A stretch of DNA of 64,000 nucleotides from Aggregatilineales bacterium (GTDB lineage Bacteria > Chloroflexota > Anaerolineae > Aggregatilineales > Ch27). The DNA lies in contig JARKNX010000030.1 in assembly GCA_029976025.1 (NCBI GenBank), forward strand, positions 1-64,000, written 5' to 3'. Under the pieces are notes generated by a model. The model saw nothing but the letters and a program-made list of their open reading frames with translations. It was not told the origin of the DNA and ran no database searches. Shown in pieces: positions 25,463-34,206 of this stretch (position 1 is the stretch's first letter; every line of letters begins with the position of its first letter). A program made the translations under genes and the position numbers.

Positions 25463-26827
25463 ATGGTGGTGAAATCGCTTAAAGCCGTGGTTTCCAACGG
25501 TATCGAGGTGACGCCCCGGCCTGCCCTGTGGGCTGATGTGCCGGATGAGCAGTGGAACGACTGGCGCTGGCAGATGAGCAACCGCCTGAACACGATTCAG
25601 GAACTGGAGCAGATCATCCGCCTGACCGATGATGAGAAGGAAGGGCTGAGCGCGGCGGGCCTCTTCCGGATTGACATTACCCCGTATTTCGCCTCGCTGA
25701 TCGCCCCCGACGATCCGACCTGCCCGGTCCGCCGCCAGGTCATCCCGACCGGGCGCGAGGCACGGGCCTTTGACGCCGTCATGGCCGATTCGCTCTCCGA
25801 GGATGCTCACTCGCCCGTGCCCGGGCTGGTGCATCGCTACCCGGACCGCGCCCTGATGCTGGTCACAACGGAGTGCGCCAGCTACTGCCGTTATTGCACG
25901 CGCTCGCGGCTGGTGGGCGATAACTCCGCCAACTTCAGCAGCGCCGAGCATGAGGAGCAGCTTGAGTATCTGGCCAACACGCCGCAGGTGCGCGATGTGC
26001 TGCTCTCCGGCGGCGACCCGCTGACGATGGCTCCCAGGCGTCTGTACGGCCTGCTCAAGGCGCTGCGCTCCATCCCCCACATCGAGATCGTGCGCATCGG
26101 GTCGCGCGTGCCGGTATTTTTGCCGCAGCGCATCACTGACGATCTGTGCGACATGCTGGCGGAGTTCCACCCGCTGTGGCTGAACATCCATGTCAACCAC
26201 GCCAAAGAAATCACGCCAGAGCTGAGCCGGGCGCTGGACCGCCTGAGCCGGGCGGGCATCCCGCTGGGCAACCAGGCTGTGCTGCTGCGCGGGGTCAACG
26301 ACAGCCCGGAAGTGCAGATGGAACTGGTGCATAAGCTGGTGCGCAACCGGGTGCGGCCTTACTACCTGTACCAGTGCGATCTGGTGCAGGGGGCGGGGCA
26401 CTTCCGCACGCCGGTATCAGTGGGCATCGAGATCATCGAGGCTCTGCGCGGCCATACCTCCGGCTACGCCGTCCCGTCTTACATCGTGGACGCGCCGGGC
26501 GGCGGCGGCAAGATACCCGTCATGCCGCAGTACGTGATCAGCCAGTCGCCCGGCAAGGTTGTGCTGCGCAACTACGAAGGCTTCATCACTACCTACTACG
26601 AGCCAGAGGATTACGACCGGAGCGAGCGCGACGACCTGTGGCTGGAGGGGTCGGCGGCCGCCCGCGAGGAAGGCGCGCAGAAAGGCGTGGCCGATCTGAA
26701 CGCCGGCAGGCGGCTGACGATCAAGCCGGAAGGTTTTGACGCCCTGCACACGCGCGGTCGCACGGACGCGATCTTCAAGCGCGGCAAGCGTAACCGGCTG
26801 GACAACTACGACGAGCTGGACGGGTAG
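25463..26827 (+). CDS. KamA-family radical SAM aminomutase (lysine/glutamate 2,3-aminomutase-like)
   Basis: A 454-residue enzyme with the CX3CX2C iron-sulfur motif at C138, C142, C145 (ECASYCRYC) and the PLP lysine K350 in DAPGGGGKIPVMP, both diagnostic for lysine 2,3-aminomutase-like proteins. SGGDPL is the SAM-binding GGE-like segment. It moves an alpha-amino group to the beta position; lysine is the common substrate, while glutamate and arginine enzymes have the same motifs. ATG 25463 is preferred (GAGGGAAGACAGG upstream) over GTG 25448. It stands alone, without lysine fermentation genes, so beta-amino-acid osmolyte synthesis is one option. Confidence 0.92.
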   Translation: MVVKSLKAVVSNGIEVTPRPALWADVPDEQWNDWRWQMSNRLNTIQELEQIIRLTDDEKEGLSAAGLFRIDITPYFASLIAPDDPTCPVRRQVIPTGREARAFDAVMADSLSEDAHSPVPGLVHRYPDRALMLVTTECASYCRYCTRSRLVGDNSANFSSAEHEEQLEYLANTPQVRDVLLSGGDPLTMAPRRLYGLLKALRSIPHIEIVRIGSRVPVFLPQRITDDLCDMLAEFHPLWLNIHVNHAKEITPELSRALDRLSRAGIPLGNQAVLLRGVNDSPEVQMELVHKLVRNRVRPYYLYQCDLVQGAGHFRTPVSVGIEIIEALRGHTSGYAVPSYIVDAPGGGGKIPVMPQYVISQSPGKVVLRNYEGFITTYYEPEDYDRSERDDLWLEGSAAAREEGAQKGVADLNAGRRLTIKPEGFDALHTRGRTDAIFKRGKRNRLDNYDELDG

Positions 26828-26835
26828 GAACACGT

Positions 26836-26866
26836 GGGGCGGTCAGATGGACCGCCCCGCGCTTTT
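26836..26866 (+). terminator. Rho-independent terminator after the aminomutase gene
   Basis: A 9-bp perfect stem (GGGGCGGTC / GACCGCCCC) with a 5-nt loop is followed by GCGCTTTT. It ends at the stop codon of the convergent M20 gene. Confidence 0.8.
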
Positions 26867-28118
26867 ACGAGCCTCTGTCCGCGGCCCCGGCCAGGTCCAG
26901 CACGGTGTGCAGCAGCACATTCGCGCCGCTGACTATATCGGCGTCAGGCGTGACTTCGCCCGGATTGTGGCTTATGCCGCCCACTGAGGGCACGAACAGC
27001 ATCCCCGACGGCGTGATCGCCTGCATCGACATGGCGTCATGCCCGGCGAAGCTGGCCAGCCGCATGTGTGACCGGCCCAGCCTGTCCGCGGCCCGCTCAA
27101 TGGCGGCGATCATATCGGCTGCGAGCGGCGTCGCCGCCACGCTGCCGACCGGCGTCACCGCCAGTTGCAGGCCGTGTTCTTCCGCCGCCGCCCCGGCCAG
27201 CGCCAGCAGCGCCGCTTCCATTTCCTCGAGCACGGCTGTATCCGGGTGTCGGAATTCCAGCGCCAGCCGGGCCTGCCCCGGCGCGATGTTGAAGGCCCCG
27301 GGGGTGACGCTGATAATGCCGCAGTTCATCGTCCCCGGCATGAAATCCGCCAGGACTGCCGCGCGCGCCCGGCCGATGAACGCGGCGGCACCCCACAGGG
27401 CATCGCGCCGGTCGGGCAGGGGCATTGTCCCGGCGTGGGCCGCTTCGCCGGTGAACGTCAGCCAGAAGGAGCGGATGCCCACGATGGCTGTGACGACGCC
27501 GATATCCGTCCCGCTTTGTTCCAGCCGCGCTCCCTGCTCGATATGCAGTTCCAGATAGCCGGCCAGAGATGCCGGATCGCGCCGGGCGCTCAGGAGTCCC
27601 TCCGGCGTCAGCCCGGCGCGGGCCAGCCCGGCGGCGAACGCCTCCCGGCTGCTGTGGGGATGTTCGAGATCGGCTTCAGCCAGCAGGCCTGCCGCCGCTT
27701 TGCTGCCCAGCAGGCTGATATGCGTGCCTTCTTCGTCGGTGAATGCAATCGCTTCCAGGCGTACCGGCAGGATCAGACCGGCCTCGCGGATGGTGCGCAG
27801 GACTTCCAGCGCGGCCAGCACCCCCAGCGCGCCGTCGAAGCGCCCGCCGTCCGGCACGGTGTCCAGGTGGGAGCCGAGCAGCAGCGTTCGGGCGGACGGG
27901 TCGGCGGCGGGCAGCACGGCGGAGAGGTTGCCGGCGCCGTCTTCGCCCGGGCGAAATCCGCCCGTCCGGGTGCGCTCGCGGAACCAGGCGCGGGCTTCGA
28001 TATCCGCCGGGGAGAGGGCGGGGCGGTGAACGCCCCCGGAATCAGACGCGCCGATCCGGGCGAGATCGGCTATGTCGCCCAGCAGGCGTCCGGCGTTAAT
28101 ATGCAGGGGGTTGCTCAT
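26865..28118 (-). CDS. M20-family amidohydrolase (N-carbamoyl-amino-acid hydrolase/allantoate amidohydrolase-like)
   Basis: A 417-residue bimetal zinc hydrolase of the HyuC/AllC group. Ligand motifs are GSHLDTVPDGGRFDGALG and FTDEEGTHI, with LELHIEQGARLE and SGAGHDA-like FAGHDAMSMQ further on. The dimerisation domain VVTAIVGIRSFWLTFTGEAAHAG is typical of this subfamily rather than of peptidases. It likely removes carbamoyl from N-carbamoyl amino acids, ureidoglycolate-like compounds or hydantoin products. No purine or hydantoin genes are near. AGAGGTAGC lies before the ATG. Confidence 0.9.
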   Translation of the reverse strand: MSNPLHINAGRLLGDIADLARIGASDSGGVHRPALSPADIEARAWFRERTRTGGFRPGEDGAGNLSAVLPAADPSARTLLLGSHLDTVPDGGRFDGALGVLAALEVLRTIREAGLILPVRLEAIAFTDEEGTHISLLGSKAAAGLLAEADLEHPHSSREAFAAGLARAGLTPEGLLSARRDPASLAGYLELHIEQGARLEQSGTDIGVVTAIVGIRSFWLTFTGEAAHAGTMPLPDRRDALWGAAAFIGRARAAVLADFMPGTMNCGIISVTPGAFNIAPGQARLALEFRHPDTAVLEEMEAALLALAGAAAEEHGLQLAVTPVGSVAATPLAADMIAAIERAADRLGRSHMRLASFAGHDAMSMQAITPSGMLFVPSVGGISHNPGEVTPDADIVSGANVLLHTVLDLAGAADRGS

Positions 28119-28198
28119 GGTGGCGCTACCTCTTTAGCCTGAATGCGTATATAACCACGATGGAGTTCTGAAGCTGTCTGCCTGAGGAGAGTATACTC

Positions 28199-28462
28199 AT
28201 GTGTTCACTGCTTGCCTGGATTGTGGTTGGCGCGGTAGCCGGCTGGCTGGCCAGTATTGTGATCGGGACGAATAAGCGCCAGGGGTTGATCGCCGATATC
28301 GTGGTCGGCGTTGTCGGGGCATTTATCGGCGGCTGGGTGCTCGATCTGCTCGGCATCACTGCCGGCGGGACCATCACCGGCTTCAACCTGGCCAGCCTGT
28401 TCACCGCCTTTGTCGGCGCTGTGATCCTGCTGGCGGTCCTGCAGATCGTCCGCCGCCGCTGA
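28199..28462 (+). CDS. GlsB/YeaQ/YmgE-family small membrane protein
   Basis: An 87-residue protein with three transmembrane helices, in the transglycosylase-associated family. The start LLAWIVVGAVAGWLAS, the VVGVVGAFIGGW glycine-zipper helix and the LQIVRRR end match the family. The members are linked to general stress in other bacteria, but the mechanism is unknown. GAGGAGAG lies 8 bp before the ATG. It is a single gene divergent from the M20 gene. Confidence 0.92.
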   Translation: MCSLLAWIVVGAVAGWLASIVIGTNKRQGLIADIVVGVVGAFIGGWVLDLLGITAGGTITGFNLASLFTAFVGAVILLAVLQIVRRR

Positions 28463-28486
28463 CGCGAACGCGCCGCAGGCAACGAG

Positions 28487-28559
28487 GGGCTTAAGCGCCA
28501 ACTGTAGCAGCCTGGCCGTCTGCAGGACCGAACGTGTCACAGGCAGAAGGCTTAAGCCC
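28487..28559. repeat. perfect 10-bp inverted repeat with long loop
   Basis: GGGCTTAAGC at 28487-28496 and GCTTAAGCCC at 28550-28559 are perfect complements, and each contains the palindrome GCTTAAGC. The 53-bp loop has further self-complementary bases. It lies between the GlsB-type gene and ychF, and may be a terminator (TTT follows), a structured leader, or a protein site. Confidence 0.45.
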
Positions 28560-28695
28560 TTTGCCCCTGATCATTACGCCCGGCTGCACGCTGCCTGCCT
28601 TCACCCAGTACCGCTGGCAATCCGCTCTGTACCGATCTCCGGCAGCGGGGTATACTGGCCCCGCGATAGAAGCGGATAATAAGGCGGAAGAATTT

Positions 28696-29775
28696 ATGCG
28701 GCTGGGCATCATCGGGCTGCCACAGAGCGGCAAAACCACAATCTTCAACGCCCTGACCGGCCAGGCGCTGCCGACTGGCTTCGGAGGCGCGGGCCAGATG
28801 GAGATCCATACCGCCGTCGTCGCAGTGCCCGACGCGCGGGTGGACTTCCTCAGCAGCCTGTATAAGCCCCGGAAGACGATCTACGCCACGGTCACCTACA
28901 AGGATATCGGCGGGCTGGATACCGGCATAGGCGAGGGCGGGCTGAGCGGCCCGCTGCGCAACGAGCTGTCCCAGGTGGACGGCTTCCTCCATGTGGTGCG
29001 CGTCTTCGCTGATGACAGCGTGGCCCACCCGCAGGGGAGCGTGAACCCGGCCCGTGATATCGACATCATGGACAGCGAATTTTTGCTGCTGGACCTGATC
29101 ACGGTGGAGCGGCGGCAGGAGCGGCTGAAAGAAGAGTGGTCCAAGAAGCCGGAAGGCCGCCGCCAGAATGAGCTGGAGACGGCGCTGATGGCCCGGATGC
29201 GCGAGCAGCTTGAGGCCGAGCGTCCGCTGCGAGCGATGAGCCTGACCGCCGATGAAGCCCGGATGGTCAGCGGCTACGGCCTGATGACGCTCAAGCCGAT
29301 GCTGATCGTCTTCAACTGCGGCGACGACGTGCCGGCGACAGATGATCTTTACTCCGGTGCCGCGCACGACCCGGCCCATCTGATCGCGCTGCGCGGCGAG
29401 ATCGAGGCGGAGATCGCCCAGCTTTCGCCAGAGGACCGCGCCGAATTTCTGGCTGAATACGGCATCGAGGAGCCGGGCGCGTCCCGCGTGATCCGCCTGA
29501 GCTACGACTTGCTGGGCATCCAGTCGTTCTTCACCGTTGGCGAGGACGAGGTCCGGGCGTGGAGCGTGCCAATCGGCGCCTCGGCGGTAGAAGCAGCGGG
29601 CGTCATCCACACCGATCTGGCCCGCGGCTTCATCCGGGCGGAAGTGACCGCCTACGCCGATCTGCACGATCTGGGCGACATGAAGGCGGTCAAATCCGCT
29701 GGCAAGCACCGGCTGGAAGGCAAGACTTACCTCGTCCGCGACGGTGATATCCTCACCATCCGCTTCAACGTGTAA
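28696..29775 (+). CDS. ychF: ribosome-associated OBG-family ATPase YchF
   Basis: A 359-residue P-loop protein that prefers ATP to GTP in studied homologues. G1 is GLPQSGKTT, followed by the YchF-type switch region (GQMEIHTAVVAVPDARVDFL) and YKDIGGL in place of DXXG. The C-terminal TGS domain is VGEDEVRAWSVPIG ... LEGKTYLVRDGDILTIRFNV. The start is ATG 28696, with GGAAG before it; an in-frame extension to 28534 is not coding by family alignment. YchF acts in translation and oxidative stress control. Full length (about 360). Confidence 0.93.
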   Translation: MRLGIIGLPQSGKTTIFNALTGQALPTGFGGAGQMEIHTAVVAVPDARVDFLSSLYKPRKTIYATVTYKDIGGLDTGIGEGGLSGPLRNELSQVDGFLHVVRVFADDSVAHPQGSVNPARDIDIMDSEFLLLDLITVERRQERLKEEWSKKPEGRRQNELETALMARMREQLEAERPLRAMSLTADEARMVSGYGLMTLKPMLIVFNCGDDVPATDDLYSGAAHDPAHLIALRGEIEAEIAQLSPEDRAEFLAEYGIEEPGASRVIRLSYDLLGIQSFFTVGEDEVRAWSVPIGASAVEAAGVIHTDLARGFIRAEVTAYADLHDLGDMKAVKSAGKHRLEGKTYLVRDGDILTIRFNV

Positions 29776-29788
29776 TCCCGGCAGCCGA

Positions 29789-31000
29789 CTACGCGATAAT
29801 CGCCTGATAAGCCAGGTTGCGGAAGCGATCGACGACCGGATACGGCCCGACCGGAAGATGCTGCGTCATCATCAGGCCGATGAATTCTTCGGCGGGGTCG
29901 ATCCAGAAGTAGGTATTTGCTGCGCCGCCCCACCCATATTCCCCGACCGAGGTTAACTGGCGGGCCTGGCCCAGATCGATAGCTACCCGGAAACCCAGCC
30001 CGAATCCGTGATCCAGCACATCCAGACCCATCTTCAGCGGCATCAGAGCCGGGGGAATGTGGTTGGCCGTCATCCAGTCCAGCGTCTTGGGGCTGAGGAG
30101 CTGTCCGCCATCGTAGACGCCCCGGTGGAGCAGGCACTCGCAGAAGCGCAGGTAGTCGGGCAGCGTGGAGACCAGTCCGCCGCCGCCGGAGGGGCACGCG
30201 GTGGGGGTGGTCACATCCCCGATGCCGTACACTTCCCGGGGCGGGATCGGCGTCGGACCGTAAAGCTCCTGAGATGCGTAAATCTGGGCCAGGCGGCTGA
30301 CCTTAGCGGGGGGGACCTGAAAGCCAGTATCGACCATCCCCAGCGGCTCGAAGATACGTTCCTGCAGGAAGTCGGCCAGCGGCATATCCGCCGCCATCTG
30401 AATCACGTACCCCAGCACATCGGTCGCCAGGCTGTACCGCCACGCTGTCCCCGGCTGGAAGAGCAGGGGGATCGACGCGAGGCGCTCAATGAGTTCCGGC
30501 AACGCGCTGTCGCGCGAGCGCGCTGTCAGCCCGGCCTGGCGATAAAGCTCCTCCACCGGGGAGTCATGAGCCCAGCCGTAGCTCAGGCCGGCGGTGTGGG
30601 TCAGCAGGTGGTGGATCGTCATCGGCGGGTGCTGGTCGGCTAACTGCAGGCCCAGGACGCCGGACCCGACGCAGACCTTTGTCCGGGCGAACGCCGGGAT
30701 GAATGTGGCGACCGGGTCGGTCAGGCTGAGGCGCCCTTCTTCAAACAGGAGCATGGCGGCGACGCTGACGATGGGCTTGGTCATGGAGTAGATGCGAAAG
30801 AGAGCATCTTCCTGCATGGGTTTGCCGGCCTCAATATCCATCAGGCCGAACTTGCCCAGGTGAACGATCTGGCCCCGGCGTTGAAGCAGCGTCATGATCC
30901 CCGGCAGGCGGTTGTCCCTGACGAACGATTCCATCACCGGGGTGATGCGCTCCAGGCGCGCGCTGGACATTCCTGCCGCTTCAGGTGTGCTGATCTGCAT
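29789..31000 (-). CDS. serine hydrolase, class C beta-lactamase/esterase family
   Basis: A 403-residue cytoplasmic protein of the beta-lactamase-related Pfam family. The SXXK nucleophile is S72-M-T-K75 (IYSMTKPIVSV), the tyrosine box is Y-S-L in AWRYSLATDV, and a GWGG segment near the end replaces the HTG/KTG box. No signal peptide is present, so esterase or peptidase activity on a small ester is more likely than antibiotic resistance. AAAGGAG lies 8 bp before the ATG. It is a single gene, divergent from the GH1 gene. Confidence 0.9.
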   Translation of the reverse strand: MQISTPEAAGMSSARLERITPVMESFVRDNRLPGIMTLLQRRGQIVHLGKFGLMDIEAGKPMQEDALFRIYSMTKPIVSVAAMLLFEEGRLSLTDPVATFIPAFARTKVCVGSGVLGLQLADQHPPMTIHHLLTHTAGLSYGWAHDSPVEELYRQAGLTARSRDSALPELIERLASIPLLFQPGTAWRYSLATDVLGYVIQMAADMPLADFLQERIFEPLGMVDTGFQVPPAKVSRLAQIYASQELYGPTPIPPREVYGIGDVTTPTACPSGGGGLVSTLPDYLRFCECLLHRGVYDGGQLLSPKTLDWMTANHIPPALMPLKMGLDVLDHGFGLGFRVAIDLGQARQLTSVGEYGWGGAANTYFWIDPAEEFIGLMMTQHLPVGPYPVVDRFRNLAYQAIIA

Positions 31001-31195
31001 GGGGAAGCTCCTTTCTGGTCACTGTGAGGCTGTCCTGAGTTTGGCTCTGCCCGGCGAAAAGCACAATGAATCGGCCGCATCGCGATCTGGCGAGGGGCGG
31101 CCGGGCTTGTTACGACGAATCGGGCGGGCTATGATTGTCGGCCAGACGCGCTGTTCGCGGCATTGTGGCCTCGATCTATAGCAGGGTGACAGCTC

Positions 31196-32557
31196 ATGTC
31201 CGATTCGCTTCAGGTTGAACTGAATTTCCCGGCCGGCTTTCTGTGGGGCACGGCGACCGCCGCCCACCAGGTGGAGGGAGGGAACATCAACCAGTGGTCC
31301 GCCTGGGAACAGAAGGGCGGAGGGCGCATTTTCGGCAATCAGGTGAGCGGGGCGGCCTGTGACTGGTGGAACGGCCGCGCTGAGGGAGACTTCGACCGCG
31401 CCGCGTCGCTGCACAACAACGCCCTGCGCCTTTCTGTGGAGTGGAGCCGGATTCAGCCGGAGCCAGATCGCTGGGATGAGGCGGCGCTGGACCGCTACCG
31501 CCAGATGGCCGCCGCGCTGCGCGATCGCGGCCTGGAGCCGGTAGTCACGCTGTACCACTTCACATACCCTCTGTGGCTGGAGGAGCGCGGCGGCTGGCTG
31601 TGCCCGGACGCGCCGCGCCTGTTCGCCCGCTTCGCGGCCCGCGTTGTCGAGGCGCTGGGCGAATATGTCCGGCTGTGGTGCACGATCAACGAGCCGATGG
31701 TGTATGCCGTGCAGAGCTACCTGTTCGGCCTGTGGCCGCCGGGGCGCCAGGACCTGGGCGAGGCCCTGCAGGTTGCGGCGGCGCTGGTCCGCGCCCATGC
31801 CGCCGCCTATCACGCCATCAAGCCCGACCATCCAGAGGCGCAGCTCGGCTTTGCCAAGCACCAGATCGCTTTCACGCCGCGCTGGCCCGTCGTAGATGGC
31901 CTCGGGGCGTGGGCGCTGAACGCCCTCTTCAATGAGGCGATCTTCGGCGCTTTCACCCGCGGGCGGCTGCGCTGGCTGCCCGGCATGACGACGTCCGTTC
32001 CGGAGGCCCGGGGGACTCTGGATTGGATCGGCCTCCAGTATTACAACCGCTACCATGTCCGGCTCAACCCCTGTGTCGCCGGGGCCATGCTGTATGAGCA
32101 GTACGTGCCCGCCGGCCTGCCGAAAGGGCCGGACGGCTGGGGCGAGCTGGCTCCGGAACAGGTCTATCCCTTGATCCGTCAGCTTCACCGCCTGGTCGGC
32201 GTGCCGATCTACGTCACTGAGGTCGGGGTCCCTGACGCGGATGACAGCATCCGGCCCGGCTACCTGGCGCGCTCGCTCCGGTGGGTGTGGCGGGCCTGCA
32301 TGCACAACTACCCGGTGCGGGGATTCTTCTTCTGGAGTCTGGTGGATAACTTCGAATGGGCGGAGGGGTACGATCCGCGCTTTCGCTTCGGGCTGTACGG
32401 CGTGGACTTCGCCACGCAGGAGCGCACCGAGCGACGCAGCGCCCGCCTGTACCGGGCGGTATGCGCCGCTCACGCCCTGACCGCCGACATCCTCCGCGAA
32501 CACGCGCCAGAGGCGATCTCCGCCGTGTTTGAGAAGCCGCCCCGGCAGATGCCGTGA
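31196..32557 (+). CDS. GH1-family beta-glucosidase/beta-galactosidase
   Basis: A 453-residue cytoplasmic retaining glycosidase. The N-terminal signature FPAGFLWGTATAAHQVEGG is intact, the acid/base is E166 in TINEPM and the nucleophile is E342 in YVTEVGV. The usual nucleophile motif is TENG, so N to V at the next residue is unusual although seen in some archaeal-type GH1 enzymes. The substrate-binding VDNFEWAEGY is conserved. It hydrolyses beta-linked disaccharides such as cellobiose. Single gene with its own start about 55 bp downstream of GC-rich spacer. Confidence 0.93.
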   Translation: MSDSLQVELNFPAGFLWGTATAAHQVEGGNINQWSAWEQKGGGRIFGNQVSGAACDWWNGRAEGDFDRAASLHNNALRLSVEWSRIQPEPDRWDEAALDRYRQMAAALRDRGLEPVVTLYHFTYPLWLEERGGWLCPDAPRLFARFAARVVEALGEYVRLWCTINEPMVYAVQSYLFGLWPPGRQDLGEALQVAAALVRAHAAAYHAIKPDHPEAQLGFAKHQIAFTPRWPVVDGLGAWALNALFNEAIFGAFTRGRLRWLPGMTTSVPEARGTLDWIGLQYYNRYHVRLNPCVAGAMLYEQYVPAGLPKGPDGWGELAPEQVYPLIRQLHRLVGVPIYVTEVGVPDADDSIRPGYLARSLRWVWRACMHNYPVRGFFFWSLVDNFEWAEGYDPRFRFGLYGVDFATQERTERRSARLYRAVCAAHALTADILREHAPEAISAVFEKPPRQMP

Positions 32558-32621
32558 AGGGCGGGGGGAGGTGCAGGGTGAGGCGGCCCGCCGCCCTGCA
32601 CCCTTCAGCGCCCGCGCCGCC

Positions 32622-34124
32622 TCAGATTTCCGCCCCCCGGCCGTAAAACATCGTATCCTCGCGCGACCCGCCCTGCCCTTCGCCAATGGTGCGGTAGTCG
32701 GCGATCAACTGGATCGACCGGATGTATTTCACCATCTTGTAGCCAAGCTGGGTCTCTACGCGGAGCCGCAGCGGCGCGCCGTGAGCGAGCGGCAGCGGTT
32801 TGTCGTTCAGATCGTAGGCCAGGATGGTCTGGTGATGGTTGGCCAGCTCGAGGTCGATGACCTCGTAGAACGGCTGCCGGGGCTTATCTCCGTAGGTGAA
32901 CTGATCCAGCCCGTAGGACAGGAACAGGACATAACGCGCCTCGGGCAGGGGCTGGCAGCGCTCAAGAATCTTTGACAGCGGGACGCCGCTCCATTTGGCG
33001 ATGCCCGACCAGCCCTGCACGCAATTATGCAGGGTGGTCTGCTCTTCCCTGGGGAGCGCGCGCAGGTCCTCCAGCGTCAGGGTGAGCGGCTGCTGTACCA
33101 GTCCCTCCACCGATAAACGCCAGTCGCGGAAGTCGTTACCCGCCAGTTGGATGAATTCTGCGCTTTCGTCCGTTGTGGGCGGCGCGCCGTTAACCCACAG
33201 GTAGGGAGAAATAGCAGTTTCCGGATAATGCTGCGCGGAAGAAAGGGAGTGAAAGAAAATCTTCCGGATCGGGTTTTCGATGGTGTCCAGGGCGATCTGC
33301 ATCCGGCGCTTATGGCGCAGCGAATACCAGGTTGTCCACGCATAAATCGCGACCACGATCAGGAGCGCGATCACGGCGATGCTGACAGCCAGGCCAAAAT
33401 CTGCTGTCGAGCGGCCCAGCACGATATTGGTAATGTTGTCCTGAAAACGAACCAGGAGCACCAGGATGGTATGTCCGATGGTGAACAGGATGAAGGCGAT
33501 CAGGCCCAGAAAATGCAGGCTTCGCGCCCGCTGCCGCCCGCCGAACAGGCGCAGATACCAGGGGAAACGGGCGGCAATGGCGGGAGACATGGCCGCGCCC
33601 GTCAGGATCAGGAAAGGCCCCAGGAGGAATACCACCGCCGCATAGGTTAACTGCTGCAGGGGATCGTAGGGGTGAAAGTCGGAGGCAGGCGGGATCTGGA
33701 AGGTGAGGTATCCTGCCAGCGTATGCGCCGCCCGCGGGAAAATATCCCATGAGGTGGGGATAAGGCGCCGCCATTCGCCCGTTGCAAAGAGCAGCGTCAC
33801 ATAGATGACGCCGTTGAGAATCCAGAAGGTGGTGGAGATGCCGTGCCAGTGACGCCCCAGGCCGAGGTTTTTATGGCCGGGGAGCGCGAGCCACGAAGGC
33901 GCGCTTACTTCGTCATCATGGGCGGTGTATATCTCGCCGCCAGCGGTGGGCACTTCCTTCTTCGTGAACTTCAGCCATTCGCTTTTGGGCGTGCATCCCT
34001 CATTCCAGTAGAGCCGTGGATGGGCGGCCAGGATTTCAATGCCGCTGCGAATTAACAGACCGAGAAAAAGGATATTGATGTAATGGCTGATCCTCAGCCA
34101 TAGAGGAAATTCAACAGGACCCAT
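32622..34124 (-). CDS. fused cytochrome b561-type / molybdopterin (SUOX-fold) oxidoreductase
   Basis: A 500-residue membrane enzyme. Residues 1-275 hold about five transmembrane helices with histidines (SHYIN, GRHWHGIS, LHFLGLIAFILFTIGHT) suited to bind b-type haem, as in MsrQ or cytochrome b561. Residues 315-490 are a molybdopterin domain of the sulfite-oxidase/MsrP fold, with the Mo ligand C368 in HNCVQGWSG and YEVIDLELANHHQTILAYDLN. Normally the two parts are separate (MsrP and MsrQ), so this is a single-chain fusion. There is no twin-arginine signal, as the N-terminal helices do the targeting. GAGGAGGAGC precedes the ATG. Methionine-sulfoxide or small S/N-oxide reduction is likely but unproven. 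Confidence 0.85.
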   Translation of the reverse strand: MGPVEFPLWLRISHYINILFLGLLIRSGIEILAAHPRLYWNEGCTPKSEWLKFTKKEVPTAGGEIYTAHDDEVSAPSWLALPGHKNLGLGRHWHGISTTFWILNGVIYVTLLFATGEWRRLIPTSWDIFPRAAHTLAGYLTFQIPPASDFHPYDPLQQLTYAAVVFLLGPFLILTGAAMSPAIAARFPWYLRLFGGRQRARSLHFLGLIAFILFTIGHTILVLLVRFQDNITNIVLGRSTADFGLAVSIAVIALLIVVAIYAWTTWYSLRHKRRMQIALDTIENPIRKIFFHSLSSAQHYPETAISPYLWVNGAPPTTDESAEFIQLAGNDFRDWRLSVEGLVQQPLTLTLEDLRALPREEQTTLHNCVQGWSGIAKWSGVPLSKILERCQPLPEARYVLFLSYGLDQFTYGDKPRQPFYEVIDLELANHHQTILAYDLNDKPLPLAHGAPLRLRVETQLGYKMVKYIRSIQLIADYRTIGEGQGGSREDTMFYGRGAEI

Positions 34125-34206
34125 CTTGCTCCTCCTCTTATTGAGCAGGGCATTTTGAAGCTCGGTCGGTGTGTCAGTTATAACGCGTCACGTACAGTTG
34201 GGGGTG

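Noticed and set aside
29789-31000. Antibiotic-resistance beta-lactamase
   Set aside because: It has the SXXK box but no signal peptide and no typical KTG box; esterase-type relatives are more likely.
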